Assembly (NCBI GenBank): GCA_900208305.1
Contig: OAPG01000021.1
Span: forward strand, 1-64,000
Direction of reading: 5' to 3'
DNA length: 64,000 bases
Source of the DNA: Melanopsichium pennsylvanicum
Taxonomy: Eukaryota; Basidiomycota; Ustilaginomycetes; Ustilaginales
The first letter of the stretch is position 1. Every line of letters begins with the position of its first letter. A program made the translations under genes and the position numbers. Under the pieces are notes generated by a model. The model ran no database searches, was not told the origin of the DNA, and saw only the letters and a list, made by a program, of their open reading frames with translations. Positions 18,130 through 28,585 of the stretch are shown here, piece after piece.

Positions 18130-20817
18130 ATGCAGTCGTCGTCCAGCACACCAGACTCGCGCACACGCGCAAAGGTTCGCATGCAGCCTATCTCGCCGTC
18201 TCTCTCCGCCTCATCTGCATATGTCGGTGCTTCTTCAATGCTTGGTTTTCCGATCCCAACCGATCTTTTGCTAGGTCTGCTGCTAAACAAATCGCTTGTC
18301 GCTTCCGCAGCGTTGCTCGTCAGAACATGGCTTTCATCACCGCATCAGGAGTCAGTACACTCCCAGTTTTCTCTCAGCGATACAGTGGATGGTGTTGGTA
18401 CCATTTCAACCAGCAGCACGAGCTCCTGGGCTATCGCCACCTTCGCGTTCTTCATAGCAGCCGTTTTGCAAGTAATCTGGTTCAAAGCATGGCAGTGGCT
18501 GCCCGCACTCAACCATGTCGACAAACCCAAATTGTGCACCCTCGCTGCCATCACTTTCTCCCAACTGCTAATATGGCTCATGGCTCTGCGCAAACTTGAC
18601 GCTACCAATGTCATTATATTCACTCAGTACTGCGAAATTTGGGCCGTTGATCTGGCAAAAAGTCTCAATGGTCGCAGCTATGGTGGCTACACTATCCTTT
18701 TCGCTCTCGCCGTCTCCTTTCTCTCATCCATATCGAATGCAGCCCCACTCGCATCATCCTCGATCGACTACTCTGCCCATCTCTTGGAAATGTACGCAGA
18801 TGCCGATTTGCCAGACAGTCTTCGAAAAAATAGACCCGCCGGCTTAGCGTCGCCTTCCCAGCTTCGTGCAGCCTCGGCTGCCGTTGAAGCATCGGCTGCA
18901 AGCTTTAGCGTCCTTGGCACTCTCGTCGGTCATGCCTACTTGCTCATCTTTGCCATGCTCACCATCGAGAAGGAAAGTGCACTACTCAATGCCAGCAGCG
19001 AGACTGGTGGTCGACGCAAAGCAGGCATTGTAGCTACCATTGTCGCTTCTGCAATCACTCTACCAGCCTCGCTACTACTGCGACTGTTCGGATACTCTAC
19101 CTTCCCTGTGCTTTCGTCGCTCATACCTTCATACTCAGTCAGCGCGCGCTCCGCAGCGGTTAGCCACTTGCCAGCTTACCTCGCCATCAGCTTTGGGTTC
19201 GTGATCTTGGAACCTCTCGTCAGCACTTCGATCGAATCGCACGCCTCGACCAAGGACCGCGTGGCCCATGGCTGGCCAATCGTAGTCCTTGCATCCATCG
19301 CTATTGGCTTTGTCGGATTTGGCTCCAAACCACTCTGGTCTCAGATCGTCATCGCTCTGCTCGTTGGCCAAACTTTGCGCACTGTCTTGAACAACTCGCC
19401 AGATCATATCTCTTCGCGCTTCACTTCTTCTCCAGTCAAACCAGACGCTGCTCACGCTCAAGTAGCAACGACCACTTCGGCAGACCTATCCGCCATCCAG
19501 GAGCTCTTCGACTCTTTCAAAGCAGCAGTAGTATCCACGAGGCGAACCATCAAGATCATCATGGCCAACCCTGACTCGAGAAAGATCTTTCAGTTTCTCT
19601 TACTCAACCTTGCCTTCATGGGCGTACAGCTCCTGTGGGGTGTCTGGACAAACAGCCTCGGTCTCATCAGCGATGCAATCCACATGTTCTTCGATTGCGC
19701 TGCCATCGGCATGGGTTTGTTTGCAAGTGTCATGGCTACTTGGCCCACCGACTCGAGTTTCACGTACGGGTATGGAAGGGTGGAGACGCTCAGTGGATTC
19801 GCGAATGGCATCTTCTTGATCCTCATCTCTATCTTCATCGTCTTTGAGGCAATTCAGAGGATCATCGAACCACCGGTCATGAACAGCAACACTCAGCTGC
19901 TCATCGTTAGTAGCATGGGTCTCGGTGTGAATCTGTTTGGTATGTGGGCTACCGGTGGTCATCATCACCATCATGGCCACTCTCACGGCCACGATCATGG
20001 TCACGATCACGGACACGGGCACGGACACGGGCACGGGCATGGTCATGCACATTCGCACAACATGATGGGCGTCTACCTTCACGTCATGGCCGACACACTC
20101 GGATCGGTTGGTGTCATCATCAGCACGCTTCTTATCGGTCAATTCGGATGGACAGGATTCGATCCCATTGCATCACTGTTCATTGCGTTTATGATTGTCG
20201 GCTCGGTCATTCCTCTCGTGCTCGAGTCAGCAAGAATCTTATGCCTTGAGGTCGGTCAGCACAGCGAAGCAGAGCTAGCAGAGGCTTTGGATGCGCTTCG
20301 AAGCATTGAGGGCGTGGTGTCGTATCACTCTCCGAGGTTCTGGCCCAAGGACGCGGAGAAACTGATCGGTGTGATTCGTGTTCAGGTCACGTGGCCCATC
20401 CATGCAGTTGCTCACCACGAGCATGCATACGATCACAACCGCAGTCATGGACACAACCATGAGCACAGTCACGGAGACGGAAATAGTCCCAGCCACAGCC
20501 ATAACCACACTCATGCAGACCAGCACCTCGGCGATGGTATCGCGCCTCAGCCAGGCTCTGCGACACCAGAAGCGATTGCCAAGAAGGTTGAGAGCATGCT
20601 GAAAGCCAAGATTCATGGGCTGGAGAGTGTCGCGGTCCAGCTGGAAAAATCGGGCGGAACCACAGCATCACCTGGAGGAGCGAACTTTGCTAGCATGCCA
20701 ATGTCAGCTTCTCCGTCATATAGCAGCTTATATGAGGGCAGCCCGTCAGTAGCACGCAGCAACAGTGGTGCGCCGAGTCTTTCTCCTGTTGTTACTCATC
20801 AACTTCATCACCACTAG
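18130..20817 (+). CDS. Zinc transporter, CDF family, Msc2/ZnT5 type
   Basis: A polytopic membrane protein of 895 residues from ATG 18130; upstream in-frame codons begin with TTG and are ignored. The N-terminal half carries many hydrophobic helices without the cation-diffusion-facilitator signature, as in Msc2 and ZnT5. The C-terminal half (from about residue 480) holds the CDF core, with the zinc-site pairs seen as SDAIHMFFD and LHVMADTLGS. Between them, a loop at about 608-645 is an extreme His/Gly/Asp run, a typical zinc-binding cytosolic loop. A second His-rich stretch lies near residue 765-800 before the C-terminal domain. Msc2 in yeast works as a heteromer with Zrg17 and loads zinc into the early secretory pathway, so an ER/Golgi site is expected. 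The gene converges with the peptide transporter. Confidence 0.94.
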   Translation: MQSSSSTPDSRTRAKVRMQPISPSLSASSAYVGASSMLGFPIPTDLLLGLLLNKSLVASAALLVRTWLSSPHQESVHSQFSLSDTVDGVGTISTSSTSSWAIATFAFFIAAVLQVIWFKAWQWLPALNHVDKPKLCTLAAITFSQLLIWLMALRKLDATNVIIFTQYCEIWAVDLAKSLNGRSYGGYTILFALAVSFLSSISNAAPLASSSIDYSAHLLEMYADADLPDSLRKNRPAGLASPSQLRAASAAVEASAASFSVLGTLVGHAYLLIFAMLTIEKESALLNASSETGGRRKAGIVATIVASAITLPASLLLRLFGYSTFPVLSSLIPSYSVSARSAAVSHLPAYLAISFGFVILEPLVSTSIESHASTKDRVAHGWPIVVLASIAIGFVGFGSKPLWSQIVIALLVGQTLRTVLNNSPDHISSRFTSSPVKPDAAHAQVATTTSADLSAIQELFDSFKAAVVSTRRTIKIIMANPDSRKIFQFLLLNLAFMGVQLLWGVWTNSLGLISDAIHMFFDCAAIGMGLFASVMATWPTDSSFTYGYGRVETLSGFANGIFLILISIFIVFEAIQRIIEPPVMNSNTQLLIVSSMGLGVNLFGMWATGGHHHHHGHSHGHDHGHDHGHGHGHGHGHGHAHSHNMMGVYLHVMADTLGSVGVIISTLLIGQFGWTGFDPIASLFIAFMIVGSVIPLVLESARILCLEVGQHSEAELAEALDALRSIEGVVSYHSPRFWPKDAEKLIGVIRVQVTWPIHAVAHHEHAYDHNRSHGHNHEHSHGDGNSPSHSHNHTHADQHLGDGIAPQPGSATPEAIAKKVESMLKAKIHGLESVAVQLEKSGGTTASPGGANFASMPMSASPSYSSLYEGSPSVARSNSGAPSLSPVVTHQLHHH

Positions 20818-21288
20818 AAGAGCTTAGCACAGAATGGCATTACTTTTAAATCACCGTTCCTCTGATGCGATTGACATGATTTAGATTGCTTGCAATTTGT
20901 TGTGTGGTGTGGATCTCCAATACACGGACCAGATCTATTCTTAAGCTTTGTGGCCTGCGCCAGTACACTGCTGTATCGATGCAGTCCAAACTGATCTGGT
21001 CAAGAGGTATTCAACTTTGACTTGATTTGCTGTTTGGAATAAGTTTGTTCGACTCGGATTGAGGGCACCAAGGGCGATTGACATGTAAGGAGAACATGGA
21101 CGAAGATTTTTATTCCTCGCCTAAATGTTGCTGTGGATGTTCCGGAGGTAATAATATGAACTCATTTAGCAAGAGGAAAAGAAAAAAAAAAACCTCAAAG
21201 GGCGAAAATAGAATTTTTGGAGTACAGCAATCAAATTGACATAAATAAACTAACGTGAAGAAAAATGATGCCATGAAATAGAATTTTT
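20818..21288. other. Convergent intergenic region
   Basis: 3' flanks of the zinc and peptide transporter genes. AT-rich around 21110-21290, with no supported gene. Confidence 0.45.
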
Positions 21289-23199
21289 TCAAGGAGAAAG
21301 AGCCTTCTCCGAATAAGCAGGTTCCAAATTCTCGGCAGCATGAAGCTCACCGGCATCAAGCTGGTTGAGTGTGTCCTCCTGAGAATCTAGCTTCCTGAAC
21401 GAGATGGAGAAACCGATGAAGCCTGCGAAAGCAAGGCAACCGAAGACGGTGTAGGACCAAACAAGGTCGGGGTCTGCGGAAAGGGAAATGAAGGCCTGCT
21501 GGAGGGCGGAGGCGATGGCAGATGTGAAAAGGAACATGGACATGACAAGCGAACGCATCGACTTGGGAGCCTTGGAGAAGGCGTACTCGAGACCAGTAAT
21601 GGAAGCGAGAATTTCCGAGATAGCTATGAGAATGTAAGAGCCGGACTGGATCCATACGTTGAGAGGAGCGGGAATAAAGACGGCACCATCCTCGCTGCCA
21701 TCAGCGCCAAGGTCAGCGATGCCGTCACCGTTGATGTCATAACATGTGGAAGCATTCTTGCCACACTGTGACTTGTTGTAAATGTAGTGTTGAACAACAG
21801 CGGCCCACACCATGGCGAGTGCACCAGTGAGAAATCCAAGTGCGATCTTCTTCAAAGGAGTGAAGTTGATGCCAGCCTTGCGAAGAGCAGGATAAAGGAA
21901 AAGATCAAACATGGGAATTAAGATGACGAGGGCGAAGGGGTCGAGGTTCGAAACGACTTCGTTGGGCAAACCGTTAACCTCCATAGTGGCGGCCTGAGAA
22001 ACGAGGTTGTTGGTGATTTGATTGTATGTGAGCCAGTACAGGGGGAACCAAAGGAAGACTGTACATGCCTTGAAACCACGGCGAACTTCATCAACCCAGG
22101 CGTCGTCGAAAGTCATCCAGCGAGGCTTGGACTCGGCAGACTGCTTCGAGGGCTTGGAGCTCTCCCAGAAGTCGTCGGCACGCATGTTCTTGATGAGCTT
22201 GAGAGGGTTGGCAGACCAACGACCCTTGGCGGCGAACCTCCAAAGACGAAGGCACTCTGCGAGAACCGAACCGGAAGGAGGCGTTTTGACGTAGAATTTG
22301 CTTCCAAAGATGAGAACAGGAATGCAAAGAGCAAACACAATGGTAGGCAAAGTGTAGGCGAGCCAGAAACCGACGTACTTCTCAGAGAAAGACATGCCGA
22401 GCTGTCCACCTAGAGCTCCAATGTTGATGAACAGATAAAAGTACATAAAGATTCGGCTGACCGTGAGGACAGGATCGACAATGACACGTTCACCTGTCTT
22501 GAGTGTGTGAACCATCTGTTTACTGCCATTCACCTGTTCTGCTATGAGCGGGCTAATGGAACTTTTAAAGAAGCCGGTTCCAATTCCCATAATAACGATA
22601 GCGATAGCGAAGCAGGCCATGGCGCCGTTAGGCTTGTCGAGGACGGTGGGGAGGGCAGAGACGATAAGGAGAACGTGACCGATCATGGCAATGAAGACGG
22701 CGACGCAAATGGTTTTGAAACGGCCTAAGCGGGTATCTGCGATGTAAGCACCGAGGATGGGCATGCAGTATACCCAGAATGTGTTGAAGGTAGTCAAACC
22801 AGTAGCGGCCTGCTGACCCTGACCGAGAGCACCAGACTGATTGTCGGCGCCACCGGCACCGGCACGGCTGTTGGGGGGACGCGGTTGCTGAATAAAGTTT
22901 TGAAAGACCTGAACACAGCCGTAGTACGAGAAACGCTCGGCGAGTTCGCAAAAAGCGATGGTATAGGTGGTCCAGGGGAGCTTCTCAGGTACACGACGAA
23001 GGGTGGAAAGCTCATGGTGGGTGGGAACAACAAAATCATCGTCTTGAATGTGAGGTTTTTCGGCACGGACGCCAGACTCGAGGTGACCGACGGGATGAAG
23101 ATCTTGCTTACCACCGTGGCTCTTGATGTCTGCGGTGAGGATGTCATGCTGAGCCTCTGCGTAGCCAGCGACCGCATTGTCCTGAATGTCGAGAGGCAT
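21289..23199 (-). CDS. Proton-coupled di/tripeptide transporter, PTR2 type
   Basis: A 636-residue member of the POT/PTR (SLC15) family. I choose ATG 23199 because the upstream extension starts with TTG and runs through GA-rich leader sequence. After a hydrophilic N-terminal tail of ~75 residues, TM1 carries the family motif region AFCELAERFSYYGCVQVFQNF (ExxERFxYYG). TM5 holds FKSSISPLIAEQV (the FIxxNIKP-type signature position) and later helices show the usual 12-TM pattern. The loop after TM6 has the long, basic insert of fungal Ptr2 (around RLWRFAAKGRW). The predicted role is H+-driven uptake of small peptides at the plasma membrane as a nitrogen source. The 2.9-kb upstream region, with a TATA box, is unusually long for this window and suggests regulated expression. 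Confidence 0.95.
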   Translation of the reverse strand: MPLDIQDNAVAGYAEAQHDILTADIKSHGGKQDLHPVGHLESGVRAEKPHIQDDDFVVPTHHELSTLRRVPEKLPWTTYTIAFCELAERFSYYGCVQVFQNFIQQPRPPNSRAGAGGADNQSGALGQGQQAATGLTTFNTFWVYCMPILGAYIADTRLGRFKTICVAVFIAMIGHVLLIVSALPTVLDKPNGAMACFAIAIVIMGIGTGFFKSSISPLIAEQVNGSKQMVHTLKTGERVIVDPVLTVSRIFMYFYLFINIGALGGQLGMSFSEKYVGFWLAYTLPTIVFALCIPVLIFGSKFYVKTPPSGSVLAECLRLWRFAAKGRWSANPLKLIKNMRADDFWESSKPSKQSAESKPRWMTFDDAWVDEVRRGFKACTVFLWFPLYWLTYNQITNNLVSQAATMEVNGLPNEVVSNLDPFALVILIPMFDLFLYPALRKAGINFTPLKKIALGFLTGALAMVWAAVVQHYIYNKSQCGKNASTCYDINGDGIADLGADGSEDGAVFIPAPLNVWIQSGSYILIAISEILASITGLEYAFSKAPKSMRSLVMSMFLFTSAIASALQQAFISLSADPDLVWSYTVFGCLAFAGFIGFSISFRKLDSQEDTLNQLDAGELHAAENLEPAYSEKALSP

Positions 23200-23349
23200 G
23201 ATGAAAGACGATACTGTGTCAGATGCAAGGACGGAGGGATTAGGTGAAGGAGGGACCACAAAGAAACGGACACGGAGCAAGGGGAAGGGGAAGGGGAAGG
23301 GGTGGGGATGGAGCAGCCGTATTCGTTTCAAGACAAGGAGCAAGAGACC

Positions 23350-23357
23350 TTTATATA
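23350..23357 (-). promoter_or_regulatory. TATA-like box of the peptide transporter gene
   Basis: TATATAAA on the minus strand, about 150 bp upstream of the ATG at 23199, next to a purine-rich GGGGAA repeat (23280-23305) in the leader. Confidence 0.55.
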
Positions 23358-23693
23358 GAATTGAGACGAAGAGGGTTGAGAAGAAGAGGTGGGTATTAAA
23401 AGCACGTCAAACAGAGGAGAACGAGCGCGATGTTTGTTGCTCGACCTCAGCCTTGAACCTGGAAATTGCGTGGTTGTGCGCCAATCGGTAGCCGCTTGCT
23501 CATCGATCCGGAGAAGGGATGATCGACTACAGATCGCAAGGAGAAGAGGGTGAGCGAGGCAATCTTTTGCACCCGAAAGCAAAACGCAGGTCCTGGACAA
23601 TAGAAGGTCGGATGCCTGGATAAAGGAGGACGAGGTAACAAATCTATAATCTTTCTTTCCTTCCTTCTCAATGCACACAAGCACATACACATA

Positions 23694-23700
<7 letters not shown>

Positions 23701-23730
<30 letters not shown>
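23701..23730. repeat. AC dinucleotide microsatellite
   Basis: Fifteen perfect AC units, extended upstream by imperfect ACAT units from about 23685, in the peptide transporter upstream region. Confidence 0.95.
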
Positions 23731-23734
<4 letters not shown>

Positions 23735-23965
23735 ATCTACTGTGCACTAGTTGAAGGTGATAAGCGCATGGTAACCACGGAGTGACTGAGAATTATAGTG
23801 ACTTGATTGTCACGAGAGAAGAGCGATTTGAGGCGGAAGGGAGCGAATGAGCAGCCATCAGTTGCGAACGCAGCAAGGATTCGATTATACTAGATAGGGC
23901 GCAATGATGTGATTCAGCACCCTTACCTTGGCTCTTGTTGGGTGCACGCTGGTCAGGTCAGGCAC

Positions 23966-24016
23966 TTGAACTAACAAAAGTTGAACTAACAAAAGTTGAA
24001 CTAACAAAAGTTGAAC
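23966..24016. repeat. 15-bp tandem repeat, three and a half copies
   Basis: TTGAACTAACAAAAG is repeated perfectly three times (23966-24010), followed by a partial fourth copy. An ATTGG pentamer repeat (four copies) lies at about 24105-24127. Both are about 0.8-0.9 kb upstream of the peptide transporter ATG. Confidence 0.95.
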
Positions 24017-26098
24017 GAATCGAAAGCCCGAAGAGAATCTTGTCTGTCACACGATAAAGTCGATACAGTTGATGGAGAGAGAGGCACAAGGGTGAGCAGA
24101 GTGAATTGGATTGGATTGGATTGGATTACCGTTCTCTTTCGACACAGGTAATTTAGTCAACTTTATACCGTACCTTGATTGGGGTTCAGTATAGTAAATC
24201 AAATTTACAGCCAAAGTGCCTTGTTTTTTGACAGCTGTCTCTTGCTTAAATTTCCAACCTTACATGAACCTTTTTTTCTTTTTATTAAAAAAAAATAAAT
24301 ATTTTGGATCACGTCCCGACATTTTGTAGTGCATCGAACTGCATCTTATTGCGTACTGTATCTGTAGGTTGAGCATTTTTGTGGGGAGTTGAGACAGCCT
24401 TGAATCATAGATACATTAATGTACTTTGGTGTACAGCGATTGATCGGACGTGACCCGCTCAAAATTTTCCCCACACAATCACGAACCATACTATCGGTGT
24501 TCAAGAAAAAGAGCATTTGTCAAGCCAATCGCTTGACCCCGACGAGCTCTCATACTGTGTGCTTTCTGCAAGTTCTTAGACTGTATAGTTCTCTTCCCCC
24601 CTAGCCTGTCTCTATCGCTATCCCATTCCTCGAGTTTAGAAGACCAGTCGACTGGCTCACCATTGATTTGACTCAACGCAAACGTGATACTGTATGTGCA
24701 ATATGTGCAACTTGCTAGGTAGACCTTCCTAGAACGCAAAACCTTTTAGACGAGGTCAGCCAAACCAACACATCTCGACAATGTTCACTTTCGTTCACTT
24801 ATCTGCGAGAGCCAAGAAGTTCGGTTGCACATTTTCTCGCTTAGGACACACGAATTTCCCATCTCATCTGTCTCCCCTCTTGGGTGGCGTATAATAAAAA
24901 CGTCGACAGGACAGCACCAATGCAGTTGTTCAAACGTTGATTCAAGTTCAATACGGATCAAGCTTCTGGTTCGCATCACAGTGTTCCGAGCGGTAACTTA
25001 AATCGACTCCGCTCCGTTGGCTCAACAAGGAACAAGTGCAGATGGCTTGTTTCCGCAACCGCCGATTCGAATGTAGCACTTGTCCAATCTAACCTCAGCC
25101 ATTGTTTTCTTTCAAAGTCTGTCGGATTTCGACCGAATCCCACACAAACTTCACACACATACACACACACACCCCGAAATCAATTGCAGACCCTAACCCT
25201 AGCCCGACGGTCACGGTCGAGAGCGAAAGAGATTAAAGTGAGAACACGGCGAGACAGCCAGAGTTGTTTGAAAATTCGACTCTGCACCAACCCACACCGA
25301 TCCGATAAGGGGGATAAAAAAAACTCAGAACACCGCGCTGCAACAACATTGATGAACCGCTTTGCATTTCCCAATTCACAATTCCTCACTTCCTATCTCT
25401 CTGAGAAACGGTTCAAATTACAAATTCCGTGCATGCTTTCCAGGCTTGGCATCGGTCAAAACGCCGTTTGGATTCATGCGTTTTTCATATTTCAGCTTTT
25501 CAGCGAGCACCTTACGAAAACCCGAACATTTTTTAGCGATAAGGTTTTTTCTTTTCCTTTGATACTGTCATTGGTGTCTTTAATTCTTGCTCAAAAGCAG
25601 CGCCATACGCCCACCTTAAAACGCAATCCAGACGAAAAACGGTGGTATGGCGTGATTCAGAGTTGACAAAGGCCTGGAAATCTTAGATGTCCAACCGTGA
25701 TCTGGGACGATCAAAATCACGTGACCCCATCACAGTATGAGTGATGATCTCTCGAATATGTTACCATATCATATCTGGCCCGCTCAGATGATCAAGCAGT
25801 CACGATAAGGCATTTTGGACTCCAAACTTAAAATCTCATTCCACAAGTATGAGCAGTGACTTAACATGCGATTCCCACGTGCAAAATCCAGATTCAAATC
25901 GATCGATCGGGCGGGCGGGCCACACACATCCGAATCTCTCCCCTTTCACCAGCACAGGCCACAAGATACAGGCGTTTGTTTGTACGAGACCCTGACTCGC
26001 CCCAAATCCTTCTCGTGCATCGTTCTGCAGTAACCAATCAACACATCAACACGTTTCACCTGCACCACTTCAAAGCTTCTCTGGGGGCTTGTTCTTCC
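24017..26098. other. Gene-poor divergent intergenic region
   Basis: About 2.1 kb with no recognised gene. It is AT-rich at 24200-24310, with TACTGTA heptamers at 24354-24360 and 24688-24694, TCACGTGA at 25717-25724 and CACGTG at 25876-25881. A frame at 25184-25666 has no ATG start and no recognisable protein. A two-unit telomere-like string (CCCTAACCCTA) is at about 25191-25201. Confidence 0.5.
25717..25724. promoter_or_regulatory. TCACGTGA palindrome upstream of cog6
   Basis: An 8-bp perfect palindrome with the CACGTG core bound by bHLH factors such as Cbf1 in other fungi. It lies ~380 bp upstream of the cog6 ATG, and a second CACGTG lies at 25876. The binding factor is inferred from the core only. 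Confidence 0.45.
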
Positions 26099-28384
26099 AT
26101 GTCCTCTCAGGTGTTTGACATGGCCAAGGTACAGCCGGGCGAAAGCTTTTCGCAACCAGCAACCTCGCCAATTTTGGCATACGAATCAACAATCACTACA
26201 TCGGCACCGTCTACATCGCGACCGCTCACCTCTCGTATACGTCAAATTTTACTGGCAAACCCTCCACCGAGCGATGCCGCCAACTTTCGCACTGCTCTCG
26301 ATGCCCTTGCTCAGATGTATTCAGCCCCCTCTACCGAGACATCGAAATTGTCTGTGGGCAAAGGCAAATCCTCATCTTCGACTTCATCCATCGCCCAGCC
26401 CTTCACACTGATCGACACACCTCGAGCAAGGCGCGACATCAGTACAGACCTTCGTCAACGAAGCCTGAGCGCGATCGATACAATTATCGACATCCTCGCC
26501 GATGTTGACAACCACCTCGTCCAACTATCAGACAGCATCAACTCCATGCACGCCAGCTGCGATAGCATCTCTTTCAAACTCACTTCGGCAGAGCAATCGT
26601 CTCGCTACCTGATCGAACACGCAGAAGGACTTGAAAAACAAAGAGCTGCTGCTCTGGCTCAGGAGCAAGTTGTGAAACTCTTCTTGACCCGCTTCACTCT
26701 TTCTGATGCCGAGCGACAATCCATTTACTCTAGAGAGGTTCGAGTTGGTAGCGATGTGTTCCTAGCTGTGGACAAGCTCCAGCGAATCCGCTCCGAATGT
26801 CAGGTGCTCTTGCAAGGCTCAGAGACTACCTCTACAGGCGGAGGCACTCGTGCAGGGATGGACATCATGCAATCCACCTCGACCGACCTAGACCAAGCAT
26901 ACCAGAAATTGTACAAATGGTGCAGCTTCGAGTTTCGACAACCCGTCAAGGAAGGACTCGAAGTATCTCCAACCCTTCGTGAAGCCTGTCGTCGACTCAA
27001 AATTTCCCGACCTGATCTTCTAAAGACTGCGCTTACTACGCTAACCCAAACGCGATCATCCATCCTCGCATCCTCGTTCATGTCGGCGTTGACGCTCGGG
27101 GCTGGTCCACCCACCTACCTGCCTGGACCTATCGAACTTCATGCACACGACCCTATCAGATACGTCGGTGATATGCTAGCATGGATCCATCAGACCGTCG
27201 CCTCCGAACGAGAATTTCTCACTTCATTGTTGGATGAGAAGGAGGGCGAAGGCGGTCGACGCATTGGACAACGTAGACGAGGACTGGAAGGATCGGTGGA
27301 TTTGACAAGTAGCCATCCCGACTCTTTAGCTCTAGGTGCAGGAGAGGCATTGGTCAGAGATGTCCTCAATTCCAACCTAGATGGATGTTGTAGACCTTTG
27401 AAACAGCGCATTTCGCAAACTTTGCAGAGTCAGGAAGGAAGTGTGACGTCGTACCGTCTAGCTCATCTGGTTCAGTTTTATCGGATCACTATGGACAAGA
27501 CAATCGGTTCTCGCGCCACGTTGAGTAGGACGTTGAAGCAGCTGTGCGATGCGGCAATGATGGCGTTCGGAGAGACGATCGAGAGGCAGAGTAAAGGAAT
27601 TGAAAGGTATGACGGAATGCCAGAAAGGGATCTTTCGCTACCAACACCATTGGTGGCCACTTTGGCAACATTGAAGGAGCTTCTGGGCGAATTCTCTCGA
27701 TCGCTTGCTGAAGATCGCTTCGCTTCTTCTGCAGATGGCTCAAATCAATCGAAAGCAATGGAGGAGACAGGCGCGAGCTTGACCAAGTTCGACTGGGTGC
27801 TTGGGAAACTGGTCGATCCGCTCACAGACATGATTGTGCGCATGGCAGATTTGCTTGTCACGCGCCGACCTCGAGGCAAGACGGAGCAGATGGCTAAATG
27901 GGAAGCTTGTATATTCATCTGCAACTGTCTTGAATCCCTTCTATCCGCATTGTCGGCTTACAGCTTCACAAGCTCGAAATCAGACGAATTGCGACAATCG
28001 CTCGAGACGAGACTAGGAGAGCTGTCAGAGATGCACTCGACCAAGCTTTTGGTGCAGTCTGGATTAGCCGGGGTTGCATCTGCGATGGAAACACATGACG
28101 GGGCGCGCGTATTGTCGAGCGTATCGGGAGCCAAAGAGAAAGAGGTGGAAAAAGGTTTGGAAGGGTTTGAAAAGTGTTTGGCGCAAGACGATTTGCTTAC
28201 GCCTAAGGATTTGGGTCGTTTGGCGAGTCCAGTAGCAAGGCAAAAAGTGCATGAATTTGCGTTAGAGAAGCTCACCCACGTTTATGGTCGCATTGTTGCA
28301 GCGGTGCTTGACGAAACCAACGGGTATCGAGTTGATTTGGTAAAGAGGTCTCGAGATGAGGTGGCGATTTTGCTTGGGTTTTAG
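26099..28384 (+). CDS. cog6: Conserved oligomeric Golgi complex subunit 6
   Basis: A 761-residue intronless frame from ATG 26099; codons upstream begin at TTG. The family is recognised from the N-terminal half: LTSRIRQIL followed by a linker, then the coiled-coil block RRDISTDLRQRSLSAIDTIIDILADV to about residue 210. It continues with the FLTRFTLSDAE region, the YQKLYKWCSFEFR segment and GPIELHAHDPIRYVGDMLAWIHQ, all diagnostic of Cog6. The C-terminal half is helical, as in CATCHR tethering proteins. Cog6 belongs to lobe B of the COG complex, which tethers retrograde vesicles within the Golgi and so maintains glycosylation enzymes. No catalytic activity is expected. No introns or breaks are seen. 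Confidence 0.93.
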   Translation: MSSQVFDMAKVQPGESFSQPATSPILAYESTITTSAPSTSRPLTSRIRQILLANPPPSDAANFRTALDALAQMYSAPSTETSKLSVGKGKSSSSTSSIAQPFTLIDTPRARRDISTDLRQRSLSAIDTIIDILADVDNHLVQLSDSINSMHASCDSISFKLTSAEQSSRYLIEHAEGLEKQRAAALAQEQVVKLFLTRFTLSDAERQSIYSREVRVGSDVFLAVDKLQRIRSECQVLLQGSETTSTGGGTRAGMDIMQSTSTDLDQAYQKLYKWCSFEFRQPVKEGLEVSPTLREACRRLKISRPDLLKTALTTLTQTRSSILASSFMSALTLGAGPPTYLPGPIELHAHDPIRYVGDMLAWIHQTVASEREFLTSLLDEKEGEGGRRIGQRRRGLEGSVDLTSSHPDSLALGAGEALVRDVLNSNLDGCCRPLKQRISQTLQSQEGSVTSYRLAHLVQFYRITMDKTIGSRATLSRTLKQLCDAAMMAFGETIERQSKGIERYDGMPERDLSLPTPLVATLATLKELLGEFSRSLAEDRFASSADGSNQSKAMEETGASLTKFDWVLGKLVDPLTDMIVRMADLLVTRRPRGKTEQMAKWEACIFICNCLESLLSALSAYSFTSSKSDELRQSLETRLGELSEMHSTKLLVQSGLAGVASAMETHDGARVLSSVSGAKEKEVEKGLEGFEKCLAQDDLLTPKDLGRLASPVARQKVHEFALEKLTHVYGRIVAAVLDETNGYRVDLVKRSRDEVAILLGF

Positions 28385-28585
28385 AGAATTCAGTACTTCT
28401 CTCATGCACACAGATTCTTGATTTCAGAGCACAATGCAGCACATCGAGACACAGATACAGTTTCAGTTCCACACTGCGCGTGTGTATGGTGCCAAGGAGA
28501 CAAAAGTCTGCTTGACCGTCGAGTGTGTGATAAAGACGAATGACAGTCCTGTTCACTTAAGATTGATTTGCGATGTCGAGTCAAC

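Noticed and set aside
23966..24016. CRISPR-like array
   Set aside because: The copies are directly adjacent without spacers, in a eukaryotic chromosome; a simple tandem repeat.
25191..25201. Interstitial telomere repeat
   Set aside because: Fewer than two full CCCTAA units; expected by chance in a window of this size.
25184..25666. 160-codon plus-strand frame between PTR2 and cog6
   Set aside because: It starts at TTG, has no recognisable protein content and no conserved composition; probably chance.
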